A DNA stretch of 64,000 nucleotides from assembly GCA_050246475.1 (NCBI GenBank), contig JBFWVZ010000005.1:124001-188000 (forward strand), written 5' to 3'. Positions 42,980 through 50,546 of this stretch are shown here, in pieces (the stretch's first letter is position 1; every line of letters begins with the position of its first letter). The DNA comes from CADEEL01 sp050246475. Lineage in GTDB: Bacteria > Pseudomonadota > Alphaproteobacteria > Caulobacterales > Aquidulcibacteraceae. Below the pieces are notes generated by a model. It had not been told where the DNA came from. It saw nothing but the letters and a program-made list of their open reading frames with translations, and made no database searches. Position numbers and translations under genes: made by a program.

Positions 42980-43070
42980 CAGCCGCTTCTCCCTAGTGAC
43001 GGATTTTTCTTCAACGCGACTTTAGGCGCCGCAGCACGTTCGCGCAAATTTTGACCGCGAAGCGCGCGCT

Positions 43071-43766
43071 TCAGGGGAAAAGACGGCGCTTTTCCCACGC
43101 GGCGCCGGGCTCGGCGCGCACGAATTGCAGGCGATCATGCAGGCGGAAGGGGCGGTCGCGCCAAAACTCGATCTGCACAGGCATGACGCGCCAGCCTGTC
43201 CAGTGCGGGGGCCGCGGCACCTCGCCCAGGCCGAACTTCGCGGCGTACTCGGCGATACGCTTTTCGAGCGCAAAGCGCGTCTCCAGCGGATCGGATTGAT
43301 CCGAGGCCCAGGCGCCCAAACGCGCGCCGCGATCGCGCGTGGCGAAGTAGGCGTCGGCCTCCGCCGCGCTCACCTCCTCCACCAGCCCGCGCACGCGCAC
43401 CTGCCGGCGGATGCTCTTCCAATGGAAGACGAGCGCGGCGCGCGGCGCGGACGCCAGTTCCTTGCCCTTGGCGCTTTGCGCGTTGGAATAGAAGACGAAG
43501 CCGCGCGCATCGAATTCCTTCAAGAGCACCATGCGGACATCGGGCAAACCGTCCGCATCGACGGTGGCGAGCGCCATGCCGTTCGGGTCATTCATCTCCT
43601 TGGCCTTGGCATCCTTCAGCCAGTCGGCGAAGAGCGCGATGGGCTCATCGGCCGCGAAGAAGGCCGCATCGTCCGGCGGAGGCGGCGCGTTCGGGTCGTA
43701 GCGCGGAGACGGCGGGATGAGGTCGTCGGGCAAAGGCGGCTCCGGTTGCGACGCTTGGCGAAACAC
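43071..43766 (-). CDS. pdxH: pyridoxamine 5'-phosphate oxidase
   Basis: FMN enzyme that makes pyridoxal 5'-phosphate from PNP or PMP. 231 residues. Family blocks: NAMALATVD-type strand (NGMALATVDADGLPDVRMVLLKEFD), FVFYSNAQSAKGKEL, ALVFHWKSIRRQVRVRG, and the C-terminal RLHDRLQF...WEKRRLFP, whose end is nearly invariant. The start is GTG; the N-terminal ~35 residues are Pro-rich and variable. Divergent from aroC with only 17 bp between start codons. Confidence 0.95.
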   Translation of the reverse strand: MFRQASQPEPPLPDDLIPPSPRYDPNAPPPPDDAAFFAADEPIALFADWLKDAKAKEMNDPNGMALATVDADGLPDVRMVLLKEFDARGFVFYSNAQSAKGKELASAPRAALVFHWKSIRRQVRVRGLVEEVSAAEADAYFATRDRGARLGAWASDQSDPLETRFALEKRIAEYAAKFGLGEVPRPPHWTGWRVMPVQIEFWRDRPFRLHDRLQFVRAEPGAAWEKRRLFP

Positions 43767-43783
43767 GCCAAGCAGCCAACGTC

Positions 43784-44869
43784 ATGTCTCATAACACGTT
43801 CGGGCATCTTTTCCGCGTCACCACCTGGGGCGAGAGCCATGGGGCAGCGCTCGGCTGCGTGATCGACGGGTGCCCGCCGGGGATCGCGCTTTCGGAATCG
43901 GATATCCAGCACTGGCTCGACCGGCGACGTCCCGGCACAAGCCGCTTCGTCACGCAGCGGCAGGAGCCGGATGCGGTGAAGATTCTCTCCGGCGTGTTCG
44001 CCGATGAGCGCACCGCGCAAGTCACCACCGGCACGCCGATCTCGCTATTGATCGAGAACGTCGATCAGCGCTCACGCGACTATGCGGAGACGCGCGATCT
44101 CTACCGGCCGGGGCACGCGGATTTCACGTACGACGCCAAGTACGGCGTGCGCGACTATCGCGGCGGCGGGCGTTCGAGCGCGCGCGAGACTGCGGCGCGG
44201 GTCGCGGCGGGCGCGGTGGCGCGCATGGTGATCGCCGGCGTGACGATCCGCGCGGCGCTTGTGCAAATCGGCAAGCGCTCGATCTCACGCGAGGCGTGGG
44301 ATTGGACGCAGGTTGAAGCCAATCCGTTCTGGTGCCCGGACGCGGAGACCGCCGCGCGCTGGGAAGAAGATTTGGACGCGGCGCGCAAAGCGGGCTCGTC
44401 GCTTGGCGCGATCATCGAAGTGCATGCGGAAGGCGTTCCAGCCGGCTGGGGCGCGCCGATCTATGGGAAGCTCGACGCCGAGCTCGCGGGCGCGCTGATG
44501 AGCATCAACGCGGTCAAGGGCGTCGAGATCGGCGCAGGCTTCGCGGCGGCTTCACTCAGCGGCGAACAGAATGCAGACGAGATGCGCGCGGGCAACGATG
44601 CGCCGCGCTTCCTCTCCAACAATGCAGGCGGGATCCTGGGCGGCATCTCAACAGGGCAGCCGATCGTGGCGCGCTTCGCCGTGAAGCCCACCTCCTCCAT
44701 TCTCTCACCGCGCCAGACAATCAACACGCAAGGCGCTGAGGCGGACATTCAAACGAAGGGGCGCCACGATCCATGCGTCGGCATTCGCGCCGCGCCTGTC
44801 GGGGAGGCGATGATGGCGTGCGTGCTCGTGGATCACTTCCTGCGGCATCGCGGGCAGACGGGACGCTAG
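43784..44869 (+). CDS. aroC: chorismate synthase
   Basis: Last step of the shikimate pathway, turning EPSP into chorismate with reduced FMN. 361 residues, normal length. Signatures: MSHNTFGHLFRVTTWGESHG at the N-terminus, DYRGGGRSSARETAARVAAGA, and GGISTGQPIVARFAVKPTSS. The intact C-terminal RHDPCVGIRAAPVGEAM contains the conserved metal- and flavin-side residues. Confidence 0.97.
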   Translation: MSHNTFGHLFRVTTWGESHGAALGCVIDGCPPGIALSESDIQHWLDRRRPGTSRFVTQRQEPDAVKILSGVFADERTAQVTTGTPISLLIENVDQRSRDYAETRDLYRPGHADFTYDAKYGVRDYRGGGRSSARETAARVAAGAVARMVIAGVTIRAALVQIGKRSISREAWDWTQVEANPFWCPDAETAARWEEDLDAARKAGSSLGAIIEVHAEGVPAGWGAPIYGKLDAELAGALMSINAVKGVEIGAGFAAASLSGEQNADEMRAGNDAPRFLSNNAGGILGGISTGQPIVARFAVKPTSSILSPRQTINTQGAEADIQTKGRHDPCVGIRAAPVGEAMMACVLVDHFLRHRGQTGR

Positions 44870-44941
44870 GCTCACATCTGGCGAAGCGGAACCGAGTGCC
44901 TACTCCGCTGTTCTTTGGCCCAAGCGCCAAGGAATGGAGCC

Positions 44942-45409
44942 ATGGCTTATTTCGACAATTCTTACAGAGACGACGCGCCGCGGCAGAGGGCGTTCACGGA
45001 AGAAGCGCCGCTCGGCAAGCGAATTGCCGTCGGCGCGGGCGTCTTCTCCGCGATCGTCGGCGGCGCGGCGGCGCTCTTTGCGTTCAGCGTGACCGGCGGA
45101 CTTGATCTGGTTCCTGGCGCGGAGGCGCACGGGCCGCGCAATACGATGGCGCTTGACGGACATCAGCCGCGCGAGATCGACTGGGCTGAGATTGAGGAAA
45201 CGCTGAGCGCCCCCGCGGCGCGGCCGCGCATTCAGCAAGCGGCCTTCGATGCCGCCGACGAGACGCTGACCGGCGCGCCTGCCGATCCCGGTTTCGCCCA
45301 GGCCTCTTGGGAGCAACCGGCCGAGGCCCCGCTCCCCGCGTTCGACGAAGACAATGCGCTCGAAGACGAGCTCTTTGCGGAAGAGCCCGAGATCGGCGCG
45401 GACTTCTAG
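44942..45409 (+). CDS. single-pass membrane protein of unknown function
   Basis: 155 residues: a charged N-terminus (YFDNSYRDDAPRQRAF), one hydrophobic helix (~28-50, AVGAGVFSAIVGGAAALFAF) and a long acidic, Ala/Pro-rich, probably disordered tail ending EEPEIGADF. No known domain. GGAG before the ATG at 44942. It is followed after 55 bp by the sulfotransferase gene and may share its transcript. Confidence 0.65.
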   Translation: MAYFDNSYRDDAPRQRAFTEEAPLGKRIAVGAGVFSAIVGGAAALFAFSVTGGLDLVPGAEAHGPRNTMALDGHQPREIDWAEIEETLSAPAARPRIQQAAFDAADETLTGAPADPGFAQASWEQPAEAPLPAFDEDNALEDELFAEEPEIGADF

Positions 45410-45464
45410 AAACAACGAGGCTGGTTGCGCGGGGCGTCGCAAGCGCTTAACCGCGCCATCGCGC

Positions 45465-47123
45465 ATGGGCGACGCCAATTCAGCACTGGCGGCCGGAAGG
45501 GCCGCTCTCGAACAATCCCGGTTCGCGGACGCTGCGGCCGCATTTCAAAGCGCGCTCAATTCCGGCGGAAGCAAGCCCGATGCGCTGGCGGGATTATCCG
45601 CTGCGGCATGGGGGCAAGGCCGCGTCGCGGAAGCGCACAAGCATGCGCTGGCGGCCTACGAGCTGGCGCCTCGCGCCATCGGCACGCTGATGGCGCTGGC
45701 GCCGCCGGCGATCCGGCAACAAGACACGGCTTCGGTCCAAGCGTGCTTCGCTTACTTAACCCAGGCGCCGCCGGCGACGGGCGAGCATCTGATTACATTC
45801 TGGGCGGCGCGGCTCGCCGATCAGCACTGCTTCGCGGAGGCGGCGGTCGTGTACCGCGCGCTGATCGACGCGGCGACGCCCACCTACAAACGTTCAATTC
45901 AGTATGCGGAATATCTCATCAAGGCGTTCAGGCCCGAAACCGCGCTGCCAGTTCTCGAGCACGCGCTCAGGCTCAGCGACAACCCTTCGGGCGCGCATGC
46001 GCTGATGGCTCAGTGCGCCATCCAGCTCGGCGATCTTGCGCGCGCGCGCCAAGCCGCACTTAACGCCATCGCACGCGACAAAGGGTGCATCCCCGCTTAT
46101 GCGAGCCTCGCGGAGGTCGATCCCAAAGCGATCGAGCCACGCATGTACGCCGACCTCGAAGCCGCCGGCGCGCGCACCGATCTCCCTGGCGGAGATCGCG
46201 GGCGCGCCTTACTAGCCCTGGCGCACGCCCTGGAGTCGGCGGGAGATTATGACGCCGCCTTCGCGCGCTTTCGCGAAGGCAACGCGCATGTGCGGGAGGG
46301 CCTGGAGAAGGCTGGGCGAGGGTATGACGCCGCGCGCATGGAGCAAATGCTCGCCGCGCTCAAAGAAGTCTATTCCCCCGCCTTCTTCGCGCGGGCCCAT
46401 CCTGCGTCCGGGCGCGGCGAAGGACTCATCTTCATCGTCGGAATGCCGCGCTCCGGCACGACTTTGACCGATCAGATTGTCGCGAGCCACAGCAGGGCCG
46501 CCAGCGTTGGTGAGAACACCGCGATCCAACGCATCGCGCAGCGCTTTCTCGCCGCCCTCAAACCCGGAGAAGATGCGGCGGCCGCGCTCGACCGCGAGGC
46601 CGGCGCGCTCGCGGAGCTTTATTACAAATCGCTGCCGGCGCACACGGACTTCATCGTCGACAAGCTCGTCACGAATTTCTGGAACGCCGGCTTCATCAGA
46701 CGGCTCTTTCCCGCCGCGAAAATCATCCTCATGCGCCGCGAGCCGATGGACGTATGCCTCTCGATCTTCCGGCTGAGCTTCCTCGACACGCTCTCCTTTG
46801 CTTGCGACCTGGATCAGATCGCGCACTTCCACAGCATCTTCGCGCGCACCGTCTCTCATTGGGACGCAACCATCCCAGACTGGGCGCTCACCGTGCAATA
46901 CGAGACGCTGGTCGAGGACTTCGAGCCGCAGGTGCGGCGCATCCTCGATCATTGCGGACTGCCATTCGAGGAAGCGTGCCTCAAATTCCAAGAGAACAAA
47001 CGCCCAGTGTTCACGCTCTCCGCCGCGCAAGTGCGCAAGGGCGTGTTCACATCATCGCGGGAGCGATGGCGCAAATACGAAAAGCACCTCGCGCCGCTCA
47101 AGGCCGCTCTCGGCCGCGACTAA
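45465..47123 (+). CDS. TPR - sulfotransferase fusion protein
   Basis: 552 residues. The N-terminal ~270 are tetratricopeptide repeats (ALEQSRFADAAAAFQSALNSG, LEHALRLSDNPSGAHALMAQ, ALESAGDYDAAFARFREGN). The C-terminal part is a PAPS-dependent sulfotransferase, with the 5'-phosphosulfate loop FIVGMPRSGTT (~323-333), LMRREPMDVCLSIFR and QYETLVEDFE as the 3'-phosphate side. Likely sulfates a protein, peptide or glycan held by the repeats. No PAPS synthesis gene is in the window. The start lacks a good ribosome site, so it could lie slightly elsewhere. Confidence 0.87.
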   Translation: MGDANSALAAGRAALEQSRFADAAAAFQSALNSGGSKPDALAGLSAAAWGQGRVAEAHKHALAAYELAPRAIGTLMALAPPAIRQQDTASVQACFAYLTQAPPATGEHLITFWAARLADQHCFAEAAVVYRALIDAATPTYKRSIQYAEYLIKAFRPETALPVLEHALRLSDNPSGAHALMAQCAIQLGDLARARQAALNAIARDKGCIPAYASLAEVDPKAIEPRMYADLEAAGARTDLPGGDRGRALLALAHALESAGDYDAAFARFREGNAHVREGLEKAGRGYDAARMEQMLAALKEVYSPAFFARAHPASGRGEGLIFIVGMPRSGTTLTDQIVASHSRAASVGENTAIQRIAQRFLAALKPGEDAAAALDREAGALAELYYKSLPAHTDFIVDKLVTNFWNAGFIRRLFPAAKIILMRREPMDVCLSIFRLSFLDTLSFACDLDQIAHFHSIFARTVSHWDATIPDWALTVQYETLVEDFEPQVRRILDHCGLPFEEACLKFQENKRPVFTLSAAQVRKGVFTSSRERWRKYEKHLAPLKAALGRD

Positions 47124-47578
47124 GCGATCTTCAGGATCTCCACATCGGCGCCGGCGACGCGTGTTTCATCGCCCTCTTCCTTGCCCATGAGCGCTTGCGC
47201 GAGCGGCGAGATGTAGGAGAGCGTGCCGCGCTCCGGATCGGCTTCATCCTCCCCGACGATGCGGAAGATTTCGCGCTTGCCCGCGCGCTCGATCGTCACG
47301 CGCGAGCCGAAACGCACCGCGCCGTCATCGGCGTGGTCCTCGACAAGGTGGGCGCTGCCCCGGCGCGCATGCCAATAGCGAAGATCGCGCCCGATATGGG
47401 CAAGCGCCTCGCGATCCTCTTTGTCGCGCGCGGCCGATTGCGCATCCGTCAGACGCGCGATCTCAGCGTCGATGGCGGCAAGGCCCTCGGGCGTAACGAG
47501 ATTCTTGTGCGGCGAGATCGGGCGATCGGGCACTTCCTCGATCGCGCCGTCATCTTCTTTGACGAATGCGCGTGACAT
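47120..47578 (-). CDS. GreA/GreB-family transcription elongation factor
   Basis: 152 residues. Coiled-coil N-terminus (TPEGLAAIDAEIARLTDAQSA), with acidic residues at the turn expected to enter the RNA polymerase channel, then the FKBP-like C-terminal domain (VRFGSRVTIERAGKREIFRIVGEDEADPERGTLSYISPLAQALMG), which is the Gre hallmark. The N-terminal extension before the coil (SRAFVKEDDGAIEEVPDRP) is closer to GreB-like than to canonical GreA. Rescues backtracked polymerase. Convergent 4-bp overlap with the sulfotransferase gene. Confidence 0.88.
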   Translation of the reverse strand: MSRAFVKEDDGAIEEVPDRPISPHKNLVTPEGLAAIDAEIARLTDAQSAARDKEDREALAHIGRDLRYWHARRGSAHLVEDHADDGAVRFGSRVTIERAGKREIFRIVGEDEADPERGTLSYISPLAQALMGKEEGDETRVAGADVEILKIA

Positions 47579-47622
47579 GACCCAGACATTGGCGCGCGAA
47601 TGCGCAAAAACAAGCGGCGGCG

Positions 47623-48687
47623 TTACTTGCGGCGGAACCGCATGACCTTCGTCAGGAAGGCGTGCTCGATATCTTCCACTTCGAGGCCGGCCTCAGCGAA
47701 CATCTCCACAAGATCTTCTTCGAGATAGGAGCCGAAGAACGGCTCGTGGAAGCCGACCGGAAAATACTCAAGCATTTGATCGAGATCGGCCGCGTCCCCC
47801 GTCTGCAGCGAATCCGCCAGCACGAGCACGCCGCCCGGCTTCAGAACACGCGCCATCTCGCGCGCCACGTCGCGCCGCACGCGCGGCGGAAGCTCGTGGA
47901 AAAGATAGACGCACGTGGCGGCGTCGAAACACGCATCGTCCGATGGGATGGATTCCGCCATGCCGACCATGATCTCGGCTTGCGGCCATGGCGCGATGCG
48001 CTTGCGCGCCTCTTCTGCATAGGCTGGCGAGAGATCGAGACCGGTGGCGTTGAGCTTCGGATATGCCGCGAGAATCTGCGAAAGGAAGCGGCCGTTGCCG
48101 CAGGCGATATCGATCAGGTTGATGCGCCGCTGATCCTTGCCTTTGAGCGCGCGCGCAAGCGATCCCAAGGCGATGCGGCGCATGGCGTCCGCCGCGCCGC
48201 CGAAAAGAACTTCGACCTGATGATCGTAAAGGCGCGCGCTTTCATGCGTGAGCCAGCCGCCAGTCTGGTAGTGGAAGTTCTGCAGATAATAGCTCGGATA
48301 GCGCCCACGCTCATTCGTGTTGCGCACTTCCGCTCCCGCGCGCTGCAAGCGCCGCGCATCGACGCGCGGCAGATCGCGGAAAAACCGCGCGCTGTCCTTC
48401 AACGCGCTGAACGCCGCATCGACGCCGCCGTCATCCGGCGCGGGATAGAGGCCCGCTTCGATGTTGGCGCGATCCTTTGCGAAGAGTGCGAGGAAGGCGT
48501 TGCGGATGCGATTGGGATCGCCCGGCTCGGCCTTCGGCTCGAACTTGGGTTCGCCGGGGCGATTGAACGGGCCGCTCATGCGGCGCGCGATGAGATAATG
48601 CCCCATGTACCACGCGACGCGCGCGCCCTGCGTCGCGGCGTAGCGCGCGCGGCCGATCGTTTGCGAGAGCGAGGCCATGACCGGCAT
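47623..48687 (-). CDS. class I SAM-dependent methyltransferase
   Basis: 354 residues. A long N-terminal part (~1-185, with SYYLQNFHYQTGGWLTHESA) is followed by a Rossmann methyltransferase domain: LIDIACGNGRFLSQ (motif I), TGLDLSPAYAEEA, VYLFHELPPRVRRDVAREMA and LKPGGVLVLADSLQ. The latter resemble UbiE/Erg6-type and small-molecule methyltransferases. Substrate unknown; the lipid-like context of related enzymes is only a hint. No clear ribosome site at 48687; a start at ATG 48678 is also open. Confidence 0.85.
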   Translation of the reverse strand: MPVMASLSQTIGRARYAATQGARVAWYMGHYLIARRMSGPFNRPGEPKFEPKAEPGDPNRIRNAFLALFAKDRANIEAGLYPAPDDGGVDAAFSALKDSARFFRDLPRVDARRLQRAGAEVRNTNERGRYPSYYLQNFHYQTGGWLTHESARLYDHQVEVLFGGAADAMRRIALGSLARALKGKDQRRINLIDIACGNGRFLSQILAAYPKLNATGLDLSPAYAEEARKRIAPWPQAEIMVGMAESIPSDDACFDAATCVYLFHELPPRVRRDVAREMARVLKPGGVLVLADSLQTGDAADLDQMLEYFPVGFHEPFFGSYLEEDLVEMFAEAGLEVEDIEHAFLTKVMRFRRK

Positions 48688-48711
48688 TTTAGCGTGTCCG
48701 GGGCGCGCGAT

Positions 48712-49839
48712 TCAACGGACGAGTTCGTTCATCATTTGGTCGAAACGGCGCCGGTAGCGCGAGAGCGGCAGCGGGCGATAGCGCGGATCGGCGATCCAAC
48801 GCAGGCGCGCCGTTTCGTTGATATCGGAGAAATCGCTCAGGCCGCGCCGCCAGCGTGCGCCAAGATAATTCATGATGTTGAACGCTTCCCCACGCGCACG
48901 CAGGCCTCCATTCACCGGATCGAGCTCCGCCATGCAGGCGGAGAGAACGCTGCCCGGCTCGCGCGCGAGCGCAAGGCCCGCCTCTTCTGCCCCCTCCAAT
49001 ATCCAGAGCAGCGCGCAGTTCGACAGCAACCGCGCTTCGCCCACGCCGCCCCCGCCGACGCAGCCATGATCGCCCGGAAACCATGTCTGCAACACGCGGG
49101 GCCGTTCGCCTTCGCGGTTGAATCTGTGGACATTGTTCCAAAGCGTCGGCGCAAACGCGGGGCGCTTCTCGTCTATGGCGACGGCGTGGCGCGCATAATC
49201 CACAGCGCGCGAAAGCGCCGTATCGTGAAATTCGTACTGGCGGTTGAAGCCGAGCGACACTGGCAGCATGCGCGGAATGCCGAGCGAGCCGACCGTATCC
49301 CACACGCCGATATAGCGAATGCGCAGATCGCGCGGCGCATCGGGCCCGCGCGCGGCGACTTGGTGCAAACCCATCGCATCGAGCTGGGGCCATGCCGCGG
49401 CGTGCGCTTCACGGAACGCCACGGCTTCGGGATGGTCAACGCGCAGATCGATCTTGCGATAGAGCGCAAGCGCGGCCTCGGCCTTGTCCGCGTGCGCGCG
49501 GCGCAGAATTCCGCATTTGCGCAACAGACCGGAGAGCGAACGCACGGTGTACGCGCCGCGGGAGAAACCGAAGAGAAAAAGCTCATCTCCGGGTTCATAA
49601 TTGAGCGTGAGGAACTGATAGGCGGATATCAGGTGGTCATCGAGATCCTCGGCGGTCATCCCTTGCCAAAGGGAAAAGCCATCGAGCGATGCGCCGACTC
49701 CCGCGCTATAGTAAACGATCTGCGCGCGTCCTTCCGTGTCGCGCGCGGCCACGGCGCGAGCGGTCAACGCGACATTGGTGAGCCTTTTGCCCGCCATGCG
49801 CTGCCAGGTGCCGTCGCAACAAATGACGAGACGCTTCAT
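48712..49839 (-). CDS. DUF2235 alpha/beta hydrolase (Tle1-like)
   Basis: 375 residues. Begins MKRLVICCDGTWQ and continues NVALTARAV, then GFSRGAYTVRSLSGLL with the nucleophile serine in GxSxG, and VWDTVGSLGIP and PGDHGCVGGG late on. DUF2235 contains phospholipase effectors of type VI secretion (Tle1 class) but also many chromosomal housekeeping hydrolases. The start codon shares its central two bases with the ATG of the opposite gene (CATG at 49837-49840), so the two promoters lie inside each other's coding sequence. Confidence 0.85.
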   Translation of the reverse strand: MKRLVICCDGTWQRMAGKRLTNVALTARAVAARDTEGRAQIVYYSAGVGASLDGFSLWQGMTAEDLDDHLISAYQFLTLNYEPGDELFLFGFSRGAYTVRSLSGLLRKCGILRRAHADKAEAALALYRKIDLRVDHPEAVAFREAHAAAWPQLDAMGLHQVAARGPDAPRDLRIRYIGVWDTVGSLGIPRMLPVSLGFNRQYEFHDTALSRAVDYARHAVAIDEKRPAFAPTLWNNVHRFNREGERPRVLQTWFPGDHGCVGGGGVGEARLLSNCALLWILEGAEEAGLALAREPGSVLSACMAELDPVNGGLRARGEAFNIMNYLGARWRRGLSDFSDINETARLRWIADPRYRPLPLSRYRRRFDQMMNELVR

Positions 49840-50350
49840 GAACGACCCGGACGCCCCTTCCGCCGCCCCTGACGCTCTTAAACAGATTCCCCGGCGGATG
49901 CGGACCTTCGCGTCGCGCCGGCTGACGGAGGGAGAAATGCGTTTGGCGCGCGGCATTTACGCCGGCGCGGTGGAGGCGCAGCGCCTCCGGATTGTGCAGC
50001 TTCCGAAGTTTCTGGGATTTGGCGCGATGGTGCCGTTCGGGCGTACGATCTACTTCGCTTCGTGGCGCGCGCCGCTCGATTTCGCGGAGGTGAAGATCGA
50101 GGAGCAAGGCTGGTTCATCCACGAGCTCGCGCACGTCTGGCAGGCGCGGAAGGGCACTTGGCTCGCCTTCGCCAAGCTCGGCGCGCTGGGCAAGGGCGCC
50201 TACAAAGTACCCGGAGATCGCAAGCTCAAGCGTATGAACATCGAGGCGCAGGCCGAGGTCGCGCGGCTCCTCTTCATGGCGCGCAGCGGCCATCCGGAAA
50301 CGGCCGCGCCGGACAAGACGGAGCTCGAAGCGCTCTGGGCTAAAGGTTAG
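49838..50350 (+). CDS. HExxH protein, vgr-related / DUF4157-like
   Basis: 170 residues. WFIHELAHVWQARKG contains a zinc-protease-like HExxH; the context (IHELAHVWQ) resembles DUF4157 (eCIS core domain) and proteins labelled vgr-related in Caulobacter-like genomes. No signal peptide. Together with the head-to-head DUF2235 gene it recalls toxin or secretion cargo modules, yet no T6SS or contractile injection genes are in the window. Start at 49838 (CATG overlap); 49823 is an alternative that would overlap the opposite gene further. Confidence 0.68.
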   Translation: MNDPDAPSAAPDALKQIPRRMRTFASRRLTEGEMRLARGIYAGAVEAQRLRIVQLPKFLGFGAMVPFGRTIYFASWRAPLDFAEVKIEEQGWFIHELAHVWQARKGTWLAFAKLGALGKGAYKVPGDRKLKRMNIEAQAEVARLLFMARSGHPETAAPDKTELEALWAKG

Positions 50351-50546
50351 CGCCTAGCGCCGCGCGCGAACCAAAGCGCGGCGATTCACTCTCCCACAGC
50401 ACGCAAACGCGCTTTGAAGCGCTCCATTCTGGCGCATTTGGCGGCGATCAAGCTTAACGCCGCGCTGGCACACCCGTTGCACTCGCCTCGTCCGAGATAC
50501 CCACGCGCACGCTTCGCGCGCTTAACGATCCTATGGGAGCTGGACG

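Noticed and set aside
47662..49872. 736-codon frame on the plus strand
   Set aside because: Runs antisense through the methyltransferase and DUF2235 genes, both of which have clear motifs; composition is Arg/His/Ala-rich.
50359..50382. Terminator after the HExxH gene
   Set aside because: GCCGCGC / GCGCGGC makes a 7-bp stem, but the loop is long and no T-run follows.
50351..50546. CtrA binding site upstream of the coiled-coil gene
   Set aside because: Only separate TTAAC half-sites are present; the TTAA-N7-TTAA spacing is not met, so I do not list it as a feature.
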